Shown here: one piece after another, positions 1 to 7,880 of the stretch
How positions within the stretch are numbered: position 1 is the stretch's first letter
Layout: the number at the start of each line of letters is the position of its first letter
Source of the DNA: Methanomicrobia archaeon
GTDB taxonomy: Archaea > Halobacteriota > Bog-38 > Methanoflorentales > Methanoflorentaceae
Length of the DNA: 46,301 nt
Direction of reading: 5' to 3'
Assembly: GCA_015661395.1 (NCBI GenBank)
Contig: JACWML010000015.1
Span: forward strand, 1 to 46,301
The notes under the pieces: model-generated
The model's database searches: none
What the model saw: the letters and a program-made list of their open reading frames with translations, nothing else
What the model was told of the DNA's origin: nothing
Made by a program: the position numbers and the translations under genes

Positions 1-34
1 ACTTGAATGTCATGCGGTTGATGTGAAAGATCAT
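1..34 (-). CDS. 5' end of an unidentified gene (partial, runs off the window)
   Basis: An ATG at 34-32 on the minus strand opens MIFHINRMTFK and stays open to the window edge. A strong purine-rich ribosome site (GAGGAGAAGAG, roughly 36-47) sits just upstream, which is the main reason to call it. The first residues resemble the opening strand of Dabb (stress-responsive alpha/beta barrel) proteins, which often begin M-I-x-H-I, but eleven residues cannot establish a family. Confidence 0.4.
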   Translation of the reverse strand, partial: MIFHINRMTFK

Positions 35-297
35 TCTCTTCTCCTCTTGCGGGTTGTGCTGGTTAGTTGTTGTTCTTAATCACTAAGTTATAGACTATCA
101 GTACTTCGTAAAGTAAACTGAGCTGGAATTATACACCTACGTTGAGATAGAACGAAAAGGATGCGGTAGGGGCGACGGCGTCGATTTTTATCTATACAGT
201 TGAGCGGAAAGCATTGTTAGACGCGCTCAAGAATTTAGTTGTTAGTATCGCACGCATTGAATGCTTGATACTGAAAAATGACACTTAAATCTGTCAC
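35..297. other. Intergenic, no gene seen
   Basis: Non-coding gap between the HAD gene and the partial gene, both on the minus strand. Only the ribosome site at about 36-47 is clear. A weak TATA-like stretch (TATAACTTAG on the minus strand, around 83-92) could serve the partial gene. Confidence 0.4.
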
Positions 298-915
298 TTA
301 TATGCATTTTTCTTTCAGCAATTCCCACAAATCTATTGGGTTTTTGAAATGCATACCCTGAAGACCATACGTTTTTGCGGCCTCCACGTATGCCTTAATA
401 TCATCAATATAGAGCGTTTCTTCCCGTGCGATGTCTGTCTTCTCGAAGACGGCATCAAAGATCTTTTTTTTAGGTTTTCTTGCGCCTACCTCATAAGAGA
501 GTATCCACTCGTCGAGGGAACGGACAACGGGGTAACGTTCCATGACGCAGGAAAAATGGAGTTCGTTGGTGTTGCTGAGAAGAAAAACCGGGTAGCCTTT
601 ATTCTTCAGATGTGTAATAATCGCGTTAACTTCGGGATCCTCCTCAAAAATGTTGTTCCACATATCTTTGAATTCTTCAAATCCCAGTTCCAATTTGTAT
701 CTCTCCCTGAGCTTCGCGAAAAAAGCCAGTGACGATATGCGGCCTTCTTCGTAGGGATTTACGAAACCCCGGTCTCGTTCAAAGAGAAACCTGAAAAGGT
801 CATCAGGTGTAAAACGGTTCTTTATTAGGGAGACTTCTTTGAGTTTCACCGCAATTTGTCTGTGTTCAAAGGGAAGGATGACGTTGCCGAGATCGAAGAC
901 GAAGAGCCTAATCAT
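298..915 (-). CDS. HAD-superfamily hydrolase, YihX-like phosphatase
   Basis: Predicted 205-residue soluble phosphatase of HAD subfamily IA. Motif I is F-D8-L-G-N-V: the nucleophile Asp is present but the usual second Asp is Gly, and the DLGNV form is the one seen in E. coli YihX, a sugar-phosphate phosphatase. Motif II is LLSNTNE, motif III is RKPKKKIF, and motif IV is LYIDDI. A small helical cap fills residues about 15-90. The open frame extends 33 codons further upstream, but I start at the ATG of MIRLFVFDLGNV because the HAD core begins there and AAAGAGGTAAAGG precedes it. The substrate cannot be read from sequence; small phosphorylated sugars are the family precedent. No operon partner is visible: tRNA-Val lies behind it and the partial gene at 34 lies downstream. 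Confidence 0.85.
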   Translation of the reverse strand: MIRLFVFDLGNVILPFEHRQIAVKLKEVSLIKNRFTPDDLFRFLFERDRGFVNPYEEGRISSLAFFAKLRERYKLELGFEEFKDMWNNIFEEDPEVNAIITHLKNKGYPVFLLSNTNELHFSCVMERYPVVRSLDEWILSYEVGARKPKKKIFDAVFEKTDIAREETLYIDDIKAYVEAAKTYGLQGMHFKNPIDLWELLKEKCI

Positions 916-1130
916 AGGAAAAACCTTTACCTCTTTATGTTCGGTGCCAGATACATGAATCATGCTGAATATCACCGCGTTATCAGCTAGCATCATGAAA
1001 AAAAGGAAACCCACGACGTTCGAATTCGGATCGTTTTAGGCGTCCGCTGTGAGACAAGAAAAGCGTTAAGCGGGCGTCAAGTAACCAAGGTAAAATGTAA
1101 TAAGATCAGCAAAGTGCGCGCCGAAAGCAA

Positions 1131-1204
1131 TGGGCTCGGCCGGATTCGAACCGGCGACCTCCGCCGTGTGAAGGCGACGTCATAACCACCTAGACCACGA
1201 GCCC
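1131..1204 (-). tRNA. tRNA-Val (anticodon CAC)
   Basis: Minus-strand cloverleaf. The acceptor stem GGGCTCG pairs with CGAGCCC and the discriminator is A at 1131. The D arm contains GTCTAGGTGGTTATGAC. The anticodon stem TCGCC/GGCGG (one T-G pair) holds the loop TTCACAC, giving anticodon CAC, which reads GUG valine codons. The T arm is GCCGG-TTCGAAT-CCGGC. There is no intron in the canonical position, and CCA is not encoded (TTG follows). It is a single gene, not part of a tRNA cluster. Confidence 0.95.
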
Positions 1205-1229
1205 TGTTTTTCACGTCTTTTGCAAAACA

Positions 1230-1241
1230 GATAAGTTTATC
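1230..1241. promoter_or_regulatory. Palindromic TATA-like box between tRNA-Val and the methyltransferase
   Basis: GATAAGTTTATC is a perfect 12-base palindrome. Its centre lies about 31 bp before the tRNA 5' end, the right place for an archaeal TATA box for the tRNA. Being symmetric, it could also fire toward the methyltransferase gene, with a leader of about 60 nt. Placement is inferred from spacing only. Confidence 0.45.
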
Positions 1242-1323
1242 GTTCTGACACCTCAATTCCCATTTTGCTAAAGAAAGTGCGAGAAGAGTCGCTTTCGGAG
1301 TATCCGCCGAGCGGAACGCGTTC

Positions 1324-2184
1324 ATGCAAGGAAATCAAAAAACAACCGAGTTTTCCGACATCGACCTCAGCCGCTGGAAGGACTACGATGACGTCGTCCT
1401 CGACTCCCTGTGGCTCCTCGGCCCGCGCGATAAGACCGGGCCACACGTCGGGGACTACTGGGGCAACTTCATCCCACAGATCCCATATCAGGTGTTGACC
1501 CGTTTCACGAAGCGCGGCGAGGTGGTCGTTGACCTCTTCAGCGGCATGGGCACGACGCTTATCGAGTGCAAGCGGCTCGGCCGCGCCGGACTCGGCGTCG
1601 AGATCGATCCGGACGTGGCTGAACGCTCATTGGAGCGCATAAACACTGCTGAGAACCCCTACAACGTTCCGGTCGCCGTGCTCGTGGGTGACTCCACAAC
1701 GACTCTAACGGCAAAACGCGTCCGCGCCACGCTTAAAGAATGGGGCGGAGCCGCGGCAGATTGCATTATCTTGCATCCGCCTTACCACGACATCATCAGG
1801 TTCAGCGAACGCGATGGCGACTTGTCGCGCGTGTCAACAGAGGCCGCTTTTCTGGACAAGATCGGTCTGGTCGCGCGGCACGCGTATGAGCTGCTGAAGC
1901 CGGCCGGGTTCATGGCGCTCGTGATCGGCGACAAATACGTGGATTCGCAGCTCGTCCCGCTCGGATTTATGTGCATGCAGCGCTGCATAGACGCGGGTTT
2001 TGTACTCAAGGCCATTAACGTCAAGGAGATCCTCAACAACGAGCGCGGCAAGGGCAAGAACGGCAACCTTTGGAAGTATCGTGCGCTTGTGGGCGGGTTC
2101 TATCTATTCAAGCACGAGTACGTCATGATCTTTCGCAAGCCTGCAGCTCGTGGCAAGCGAGCACCTACAGGTGCCGCGCCATAA
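1324..2184 (+). CDS. Solitary amino-methyltransferase (DNA N4/N6 type)
   Basis: 286-residue S-adenosylmethionine-dependent methyltransferase. The cofactor loop is D70-L-F-S-G-M-G-T-T and the catalytic loop is H151-P-P-Y, a variant of the (D/N/S)PPY motif used by enzymes that methylate exocyclic amino groups. The segment before motif I (WGNFIPQIPYQVL, around 46-58) looks like motif X of DNA methyltransferases, so the order is X-I-IV. No restriction endonuclease or specificity subunit is adjacent, so it looks like an orphan enzyme. The target could be DNA or, less likely, RNA. Its stop overlaps the converging korB stop by 20 bp. Codon third positions are strongly G/C, like the kor genes beside it and unlike most of the window. 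Confidence 0.75.
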   Translation: MQGNQKTTEFSDIDLSRWKDYDDVVLDSLWLLGPRDKTGPHVGDYWGNFIPQIPYQVLTRFTKRGEVVVDLFSGMGTTLIECKRLGRAGLGVEIDPDVAERSLERINTAENPYNVPVAVLVGDSTTTLTAKRVRATLKEWGGAAADCIILHPPYHDIIRFSERDGDLSRVSTEAAFLDKIGLVARHAYELLKPAGFMALVIGDKYVDSQLVPLGFMCMQRCIDAGFVLKAINVKEILNNERGKGKNGNLWKYRALVGGFYLFKHEYVMIFRKPAARGKRAPTGAAP

Positions 2185-3025
2185 GCTTGTCGACGTCGAT
2201 ATCGTCGATCGGGGCGTGCGAGAGGGGCTCGGCGTTCAAGGAGCTGTACTCCTCGTCGAACGTCGGTTTGTCGGCCTCGTACAGCACCCCGATGGGAAGC
2301 TTGTCTCCGGCTTCTTGCGCTTTTTTGAGGGCGAGCTCGAAATTGGAGCGATCGTGTTCTGTTTCGTCGAGCGTGTACACGTGCTCGTTCCACCACTTCC
2401 AGGTGTTAACGTGGTTGAACGTGACGCACGGCTGTCCGATGTCGACGAGCGAGAATCCCTTGTGCTGGATCGCTTTAGTCATAAGGTCGCTGAGGTGCTT
2501 GTTCTCGCCGCTGAAGCCGCGCCCGACAAAGGTCGCTCCGGCAAGAAGCGCCAGGGGGAGTGGCGTGACAGGCGAAGCAACGACGCCTTCCGGGTCCACT
2601 TTCCACTTAGTGCCCTTGAAGCTCGTTGGTGATGGCTGGCCTGTCGTAAGGCCATAAACCTGGTTATCGTGCACAAAAACCGTAATGTCGATGTTTCGCC
2701 GTGCAGCGTGCAAAAGATGGCCGAGCCCCTCACCGTACGTGTCGCCGTCCCCCGCGTGCACTATGACTGTCAGGTCCCTGTTGGCGAGTTTCACGCCCTG
2801 TGCCACTGGAACAGACCTCCCGTGCAGGCTGTGGAGCACGTACGTGTTGATCCAGTAGCTGAGGTTTCCCGAGCACCCGATGCCGCACACGATTGCCGTC
2901 TTATGGGGGGCGAGGTCAATGCTGGCGTACGCGCTTTTCATCGCGTTCCAAATCCCGAAGTTCCCGCACCCTGGGCACCACGTGGGCCACGTGCCGGGCA
3001 CGTCGTAGCGATGCACGTCCTCCAT
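2165..3025 (-). CDS. korB: 2-oxoacid:ferredoxin oxidoreductase, beta subunit
   Basis: 286-residue thiamine-diphosphate subunit of a two-subunit 2-oxoacid:ferredoxin oxidoreductase, which decarboxylates a 2-oxoacid to acyl-CoA and reduces ferredoxin. The TPP-binding signature is visible: G-D-G-D-T-Y-G-E-G, then H-x3-A-x-R-R-N-x-D and D-N-x-V-Y-G-L-T-T-G-Q. Iron-sulfur cysteines fit the family: C-P-G-C near residue 17, C-G-I-G-C further on, and a late Cys in IGQPC. The frame is open 20 codons upstream, but I start at MEDVHRYDVPG because AAGGAGGTG precedes it and the upstream TGA is one base away (TGA-A-ATG), which implies translational coupling to korA. Substrate (2-oxoglutarate, pyruvate or branched) is not resolvable; the KorAB layout favours 2-oxoglutarate. 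Confidence 0.9.
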   Translation of the reverse strand: MEDVHRYDVPGTWPTWCPGCGNFGIWNAMKSAYASIDLAPHKTAIVCGIGCSGNLSYWINTYVLHSLHGRSVPVAQGVKLANRDLTVIVHAGDGDTYGEGLGHLLHAARRNIDITVFVHDNQVYGLTTGQPSPTSFKGTKWKVDPEGVVASPVTPLPLALLAGATFVGRGFSGENKHLSDLMTKAIQHKGFSLVDIGQPCVTFNHVNTWKWWNEHVYTLDETEHDRSNFELALKKAQEAGDKLPIGVLYEADKPTFDEEYSSLNAEPLSHAPIDDIDVDKLMARHL

Positions 3026-3026
3026 T

Positions 3027-4751
3027 TCAGAGCACCTCCTTGATGCGATTGTAGAGTTCATCCGCGTTGAACGCCCTTCCGTCATACCTCAAAATGGTGT
3101 GATTCGGGCGGATCTGGGCGTGCTCCTTTATGAGGCTGCCAAGCTGCGCACCCCGGTTGTTTTCGATTAGAATGACTTGATTGCCCTCTAGGCGCTCTTT
3201 TACGGGCTGCGAGGGGAATGGGCTCATAAACAGCACCTGTAGGAACCCAAGATCAAAGCCGTCTTTCGCTCGAAGGAAATCCATCGCATCGAGGATGGCC
3301 CCTTTCGCCGAGCCCCAGCCGACGAGCACCGTGCTTGAAGACAGATTGCCGTGGAGCTTTATTCCGTCAAGGGACGCGGCGGCGGTGAAGTACTTCCTGC
3401 ACCGCTTGTCGACGGACGTCGCGACGACCGGTGCGTCTTCGGAAAAATACCCACTCTCGTCGTGCTCGTCGCTGTTCGCGTTGAACACGCCGCCTTCGGT
3501 TCCGGGAACGGTTCGCGCGGATACGCCGGTAGGCGTCGTCTCATAGCGCTTAAAATCGGGAGGTACCTTCCCCTCCTCAAGCAGCAGCCCGCGATCTACG
3601 CGTAGTCCGTCCGTATTGAACGGCTCTGTCGCGAAAAACGACGTCGCCAGATGCTTGTCGGTCAGGACGAGCACCGGCGTTTGGAGTGCATCAGCGAGAT
3701 TGAACGCCCTGAACGTTTCGTAGAAGCACTCTTCGGGGTCGCCTGGCGCGAGCACCACCCTAAAGAAGTCCCCCTGAGAAGCGTGGAGGCAGAACCGCAG
3801 GTCGCCTTGGGCCGTTCGCGTCGCGAGCCCGGTGGAAGGGCCGGGGCGCTGACCTTCGACGACGACCAGCGGGTTCTCGGTCGCCCCTGCGAGGCCGAGC
3901 CCCTCAACCATGAGCGAAAAGCCACCCCCTGAGGTCGCCACCATCGAACGAGCGCCGGCAAAACTGGCCCCAACGGCGAGGTTGATGCCGGCGATTTCAT
4001 CCTCGGGCTGTATCATCGCAACGCCGTACTCGCGCGCGTGCGCGGCCATGTACGTCATAATGGTGTGCGTTGGCGTCATCGGGTAGATGGCGATGAACTT
4101 CATCCCGGCTTTGAGGGCGCCCATGCAGATCGCGTCATTTCCGGTCAGCGTCATCCGTGGCGGCCCTTCGACTGGGGGCAGCCCGCCCTTATACGGCTCC
4201 GGGTAGGCACGGGCGACGTACTCGTATCCCGCCTTTGCCGCGCCCACGTTTTGTTCGACGATTTTTTCGCCTTTGCCTCCAAACGCGTCTTCGATGGCCG
4301 CGTTTAAGAGGCTAAGCTCATAACCGATCAGGCCGACAGAGGCGCCCATCGCGGCCATGTTTATGGCCACCTTGGGAAGGTGCAGGTCTGCCATGAGCTG
4401 CGCGAGCGGCACATCACACAGGGTAATGTCTTCGCGCGCTGGTGCAACGTCGGAATTTGCCGCGTCGTAAAGAAGCAAACCTCCCGGGACTAAATCGTCC
4501 AGATCCAGCGTGATTGTCTCGGCATTCAGCGCCACAAGGACGTCGACGGGCTGGGTAGGGGCTCGTATCTGCTGCGCGGCTATCCTGACCTGAAAGGTGT
4601 TATGGCCACCGCGGATTAGCGAAGGGTATTCGGTGTGTGCAACGACGTAGTAACCGCCTTTGATAAACGCTTTTGAGAAGATCTCTCCGACCGTCATGAT
4701 GCCGTATCCGGCTTCGCCTCCAATCTTCCAATTCAGCTCACTATTGCTCAT
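3027..4751 (-). CDS. korA: 2-oxoacid:ferredoxin oxidoreductase, fused gamma-alpha subunit
   Basis: 574-residue fusion typical of two-subunit enzymes. Residues about 1-185 are the gamma-type domain (GGEAGYGI, then YPSLIRGGHNTFQVR). From about 190 comes the alpha domain that binds the TPP pyrimidine, with G-N-D-A-I-C-M-G and the hallmark Y-P-M-T-P-T. The C-terminal part has the typical VGWGSAKGAI and PFPSQPV segments. No separate ferredoxin (delta) subunit is present, as expected for this class. The start chosen is ATG of MSNSEL, because GGGAGG lies five bases upstream of it; the ORF's first ATG would put that site inside the gene. It is first in a two-gene operon with korB. A minus-strand AAGATATATC at about 4869-4878 may be the TATA box, implying a leader near 90 nt. 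Confidence 0.9.
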   Translation of the reverse strand: MSNSELNWKIGGEAGYGIMTVGEIFSKAFIKGGYYVVAHTEYPSLIRGGHNTFQVRIAAQQIRAPTQPVDVLVALNAETITLDLDDLVPGGLLLYDAANSDVAPAREDITLCDVPLAQLMADLHLPKVAINMAAMGASVGLIGYELSLLNAAIEDAFGGKGEKIVEQNVGAAKAGYEYVARAYPEPYKGGLPPVEGPPRMTLTGNDAICMGALKAGMKFIAIYPMTPTHTIMTYMAAHAREYGVAMIQPEDEIAGINLAVGASFAGARSMVATSGGGFSLMVEGLGLAGATENPLVVVEGQRPGPSTGLATRTAQGDLRFCLHASQGDFFRVVLAPGDPEECFYETFRAFNLADALQTPVLVLTDKHLATSFFATEPFNTDGLRVDRGLLLEEGKVPPDFKRYETTPTGVSARTVPGTEGGVFNANSDEHDESGYFSEDAPVVATSVDKRCRKYFTAAASLDGIKLHGNLSSSTVLVGWGSAKGAILDAMDFLRAKDGFDLGFLQVLFMSPFPSQPVKERLEGNQVILIENNRGAQLGSLIKEHAQIRPNHTILRYDGRAFNADELYNRIKEVL

Positions 4752-4763
4752 CACGCCTCCCAT

Positions 4764-5124
4764 TTCGCTCGCGCCCGCGCCGACGTTGTTCGTCTAGCTG
4801 TTGAGTCGCCGCCTGGTTCGATAGGGATGCCGGACGAGAGCACGACTCTATAAGACTCGTAGTTAGAGTGATATATCTTTAGCAGTTTTAATGGGGCGCA
4901 ATTCCCGCAATAGGTGCGGAAAAGTCGATCAAACGCATGGCTCTGTTTGAGACTAACAAATGCGATGTCGAGCGTGTGAAGAGAAGCTGTTCAAGGAGCT
5001 GGCTGAAGCGCAAACGAGGTCGTGCGACGGTATTTAAGCGTAATCTAAACTCTGGAGGCAGTTCCGCAGGTTGCGTGGCGAGTTTGGAAGAAGTGGAATG
5101 CTCCTATCAGCTGGTCAGATGCGC
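4764..5124. other. Intergenic, no convincing gene
   Basis: A gap of about 360 bp between korA and the FMN-binding protein gene, both on the minus strand. It holds the putative korA TATA box (about 4869-4878) and a plus-strand TATTTAAG at about 5031-5038 with no obvious downstream gene. The 67-codon plus-strand frame across it is Arg/Lys/Ser-rich, lacks a ribosome site and overlaps the next gene's end, so I do not call it. Confidence 0.5.
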
Positions 5125-5553
5125 TTACTCCGACGATTGAACGGCACTGAGCTTCTCGATTAAGATCTTGTAAACGCCTCCGACCCGGCCACTCGATATG
5201 GCTCGTGCGGTCTCCTCATATGACCCCTCCATCAATTTGATGTTCTTTTCAATAGTCTTGAGCGAGTCTCTGAGTTCCGAAGGATCTGTGACGCGGCTGA
5301 TCCAGCCCTCAATAATGACCGACTTCCAGTCTTGGAAGCCCTTAATATCGTGAATTTCAAAGCAGGCCCGTTGGTTTGCCTCAAGATATTCGAGCGTCCG
5401 TCCGCGGGAGTGTTGATAGAGGAGAATTGCTGTGTCGGTATGCGTGTAGGCGATCGGAATGCTGTACGGCTGATTGCTTTTGCACAGCGCTAAATTTCCG
5501 TACTTTTTCGTTTTGATAAACGCAACAGCTTCGTCGTTGGCAAGTTCTTGCAT
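5125..5553 (-). CDS. Pyridoxamine-phosphate-oxidase-like FMN-binding split-barrel protein
   Basis: 142-residue protein of the PNPOx-like split-barrel fold, probably an FMN- or F420-binding reductase or oxidase of unknown substrate. The order fits the NimA/PNPOx-like group: KTKKYGNLALCKSNQPYSIPIAY (strands 1-2), LLYQHSRGRTLEYL (phosphate-binding loop), ACFEIHD, then WKSVIIEGWISRVTDP. The frame is open to a GTG at 5571, but a clear TATA box (CTATAAATACA, minus strand, 5585-5595) predicts transcription from about 5564, so the ATG at 5553 with an 11-nt leader fits better. It stands alone, transcribed away from eIF1. Confidence 0.7.
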   Translation of the reverse strand: MQELANDEAVAFIKTKKYGNLALCKSNQPYSIPIAYTHTDTAILLYQHSRGRTLEYLEANQRACFEIHDIKGFQDWKSVIIEGWISRVTDPSELRDSLKTIEKNIKLMEGSYEETARAISSGRVGGVYKILIEKLSAVQSSE

Positions 5554-5584
5554 GCTAGTTACATAAAACACGATCAGTAAAAAA

Positions 5585-5595
5585 TGTATTTATAG
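5585..5595 (-). promoter_or_regulatory. TATA box of the FMN-binding protein gene
   Basis: CTATAAATACA on the minus strand. Centre to predicted start site spacing of about 26 bp places transcription near 5564, which decides the choice of start codon at 5553. Confidence 0.6.
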
Positions 5596-5760
5596 GTAGA
5601 AGTGAAAGCACCTGACTGTCGATGGCCGTAGCAATCTACAGTTTTTGTTCCGCTGGCGGATCTTTCCTATTTTTCAAAGCCCGACTTTTCTGTGAGGGCC
5701 TTCTCGGAAGCGGTTCAATCTGGCGGCAAGAAGCCGAAAAAGGCCCTGACACAACTCTAA

Positions 5761-5770
5761 TGTTTATATA
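5761..5770 (+). promoter_or_regulatory. TATA box of the eIF1 gene
   Basis: TGTTTATATA fits the archaeal TATA consensus. It predicts a transcript start near 5792 and a leader of about 34 nt that includes CGGAGG at about 5807-5812. Confidence 0.65.
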
Positions 5771-5825
5771 ATCAGAAGCGACATAAGTAGATACATACGG
5801 AGAAATCGGAGGTTTCCAAAAAGGC

Positions 5826-6134
5826 ATGAGCTCTGGAATGTGTACCGTTTGCGGACTCCCTAGCGAGTTATGCATATGTGAAGAAGTAGCCAAGGAACAG
5901 CAGCGAATAACGGTGAAGGTAAACAAAAGGCGCTACGGAAAGGAGGTCACCGTCATCGAGGGAATGGACCCTCACGAAATCGACCTCGCAGAGCTTACGA
6001 GCTACCTCAAGGCGCGACTTGCATGCGGAGGAACTGTGAAAGACGGTCTCATTGAATTGCAGGGGAATCACAAGGACAGAGTCAAAGATATCCTTGCGGG
6101 AAAAGGATTCTCTGCTGCGCAGATCAAGGCTTAG
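5826..6134 (+). CDS. Translation initiation factor eIF1 (SUI1)
   Basis: 102-residue archaeal eIF1/SUI1, which binds the small ribosomal subunit and supports accurate start-codon choice. The N-terminus has [13 protein letters not shown], the Cys-rich knot found in many archaeal members. The SUI1 fold follows: [22 protein letters not shown], then [14 protein letters not shown] and IELQGNH, ending GFSAAQIK. Length is normal. CGGAGG upstream and a good TATA box support the first ATG; a second ATG four codons later is possible. It is transcribed as a single gene. Confidence 0.95.
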   Translation: MSSGMCTVCGLPSELCICEEVAKEQQRITVKVNKRRYGKEVTVIEGMDPHEIDLAELTSYLKARLACGGTVKDGLIELQGNHKDRVKDILAGKGFSAAQIKA

Positions 6135-6599
6135 ACTCGGCTGCGTTCGATTAAGCACTGGTATAGAACCCTGTTTTATGTAAGTGAAAAATAGCGGCTC
6201 ACGCCCCATTCTCTCGTGACGATTTGTTGTTATAGGCCGGTTTTACAGATGCCTATCGATGTTCAGCGTCGGGCATCTCTTTGCGGCCTATAGCTGTTTT
6301 GTGCTAGCCACCGTTACCCCGGCCGAGACGTCGGTCAGAAACTCGAACCATAGTTGCTTTTGAGACCGAGGTTTCGTCGCGCACCATGACGCATCGGTCA
6401 TGGCGTGTCGTGCCCGCGTTGTGTTTCGAAGCTTATTGCGTGGCAAGAGAGCGATTTCATCGTTCTTCGTAAAATGCCGCACTTGTTTCTGACGTAGCTA
6501 AATATTTTTAGTATGGCTCAACTCTGTACTCCATATGAAGTTTGGCGGTGAGGCGGCATTGGCCATGTATCGGCGCTGCTCACCAACAGGAGAAGGATT
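6135..6599. other. Intergenic region with a strong hairpin, no protein gene seen
   Basis: 465 bp between eIF1 and hypD. It contains the three-part hairpin at 6231-6292, a plus-strand TTTTATGTA (about 6174-6182) that could be a TATA box, and the hypD promoter region (CTAAATATT at about 6498-6506). Short frames here have no ribosome site or recognisable sequence. Confidence 0.5.
6231..6292. ncRNA. Candidate structured RNA: three stacked stems, H/ACA-like on the minus strand
   Basis: TATAGGCCG (6231-6239) pairs with CGGCCTATA (6284-6292), nine bp. Inside it AGATGCC (6247-6253) pairs with GGCATCT (6272-6278), seven bp. Inside that CGATG (6257-6261) pairs with CGTCG (6267-6271) with one G-U on the plus strand. 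Internal loops are 7 and 5 nt. Read on the minus strand, an ACA lies directly after the outer stem and the inner stem begins 16 nt before ACA, the geometry of archaeal H/ACA guide RNAs. Against this, no textbook kink-turn is visible in the apical part and no clear minus-strand TATA box lies before 6292. It could instead be a plus-strand RNA or a DNA element. Confidence 0.35.
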
Positions 6600-7655
6600 T
6601 TGAACGTAGACTATCGCGACCACCAAACAGCACTTAGGCTGTCCGAAAAAATAGGCCAGCTCGTGCGCAAACACGGTGAAGAGATCAAAATAATGCACGT
6701 CTGTGGGACCCACGAGGCATCGATAACTCGTTTTGGCGTGAGATCCCTTCTGCCTGAAAACTTGCGTGTGGTAATGGGTCCCGGCTGCCCGGTGTGCATC
6801 ACCCCCCAAGGCGAAATCGATGCGGCCATAAAGATGGCGAAGGATGGCATTACGGTTGCGACCTACGGAGATCTGATGCGCGTGCCCGGGACCGATGGGT
6901 CTCTTGCTGATTCAGGAGGGGACGTGCACATCGTCGGCAGCATCACGCACGCCGTGGAGCTTGCAAAAAAGACCGACAATGAAGTGGTGTTTATCGCCGT
7001 GGGGTTCGAAACGACGGCGCCAACGAGCTCGGTAGCGCTATTGCAGACGCTACCTCGTAATTTCTCGATACTGTGCTCCCATCGACTCATTCCTCCGGCG
7101 CTACGGTGGCTTTTGGAGCAAGTAAGCGAATCCGGGGCTCAAATAGACGGCTTTTTGCTGCCCGGACACGTCTGCACCATTATTGGATTGCGGCCGTTCG
7201 AAGAATTTCCGGTCCCACAGGTAGTCGCAGGATTTGAGCCCAATGACGTGCTTTACGGTTTGTATCTTATCGCTAAGCAAATTGTGAATGGCGAGCACAA
7301 GGTGGAAAATGCGTATCCGCGCGTCGTGCACTACGAAGGAAACGTCAAAGCGCAGAAGCTCATGCAACGGACATTCGACGTCGTTGACGTTGAATGGCGC
7401 GGTTTTCCCGTCATTAGTCAGTCAGGGTACGCGATAAAGCGTGAGTTTGAGTCTTACGATGCTCGGCTTAGGCACAATCTCGATTTCACGAGCAAAGAAG
7501 TTAAAACCGGGTGTATCTGTAACCTCGTCTTGCAGGGGCTCAGAGTGCCGACCGACTGTAAACTCTTCGCAAAGGTATGCGTGCCGCACAAAGCGGTGGG
7601 ACCCTGCATGGTTTCCGGTGAGGGTGCGTGTAACGTGTGGTACAAGAATCGCTGA
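6600..7655 (+). CDS. hypD: [NiFe]-hydrogenase maturation factor HypD
   Basis: 351-residue HypD, the iron-sulfur scaffold that with HypC carries the Fe(CN)2CO group for the [NiFe] hydrogenase active site. Hallmarks are C35-G-T-H-E, the P-G-C63-P-V-C66 pair, GFETTAPT, LPGHVCTIIG, and the cysteine-rich end (CICNLVLQG, VCVPHKAVGPCMVSGEGACN) that binds the 4Fe-4S cluster. The start is TTG (MNVDYRD), supported by AGGAGAAGG about six to nine bases upstream. No hypA, B, C, E or F is adjacent, so the maturation set is scattered. It implies the organism makes a [NiFe] hydrogenase, such as an F420-reducing or energy-converting one. Confidence 0.97.
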   Translation: MNVDYRDHQTALRLSEKIGQLVRKHGEEIKIMHVCGTHEASITRFGVRSLLPENLRVVMGPGCPVCITPQGEIDAAIKMAKDGITVATYGDLMRVPGTDGSLADSGGDVHIVGSITHAVELAKKTDNEVVFIAVGFETTAPTSSVALLQTLPRNFSILCSHRLIPPALRWLLEQVSESGAQIDGFLLPGHVCTIIGLRPFEEFPVPQVVAGFEPNDVLYGLYLIAKQIVNGEHKVENAYPRVVHYEGNVKAQKLMQRTFDVVDVEWRGFPVISQSGYAIKREFESYDARLRHNLDFTSKEVKTGCICNLVLQGLRVPTDCKLFAKVCVPHKAVGPCMVSGEGACNVWYKNR

Positions 7656-7880
7656 GGGATGTTCCATAATACCCTCAAACCCGCGCGGGCCCTCCAACAA
7701 CCGTATTGCGCAAAGACTATTACGTCCCGCGCACTAAGGTGTTCGCTACTCTGACGCATTGAACTGCGCGTTAGATCAAACGAAGCGTCTCTACTCACGT
7801 TGCTGGCGTGGTGAGTGAGGCTTTCGTGCTTGAGCGCCACCTGGCTTGCACAGGCGCCCATAGCTGCTGCAAGGAGTGTC

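Noticed and set aside
349-732. 127-codon frame opposite the HAD gene
   Set aside because: It is antisense to a well-supported phosphatase and has no recognisable motif.
1131-1204. tRNA-Val as an integration site for the GC-rich block
   Set aside because: The tRNA 3' end faces away from the block, and no repeat of its 3' end was seen elsewhere in the window.
2070-2657. 195-codon frame opposite korB
   Set aside because: Ser/Cys-rich antisense frame of a GC-rich gene; korB has clear TPP and Fe-S motifs on the other strand.
4937-5140. 67-codon plus-strand frame in the korA upstream gap
   Set aside because: No ribosome site, Arg/Lys/Ser-rich low-complexity content, and its end runs into the neighbouring gene; a chance frame is more likely.
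6288-6482. 64-codon minus-strand frame downstream of the hairpin
   Set aside because: No promoter or ribosome site and no family resemblance.
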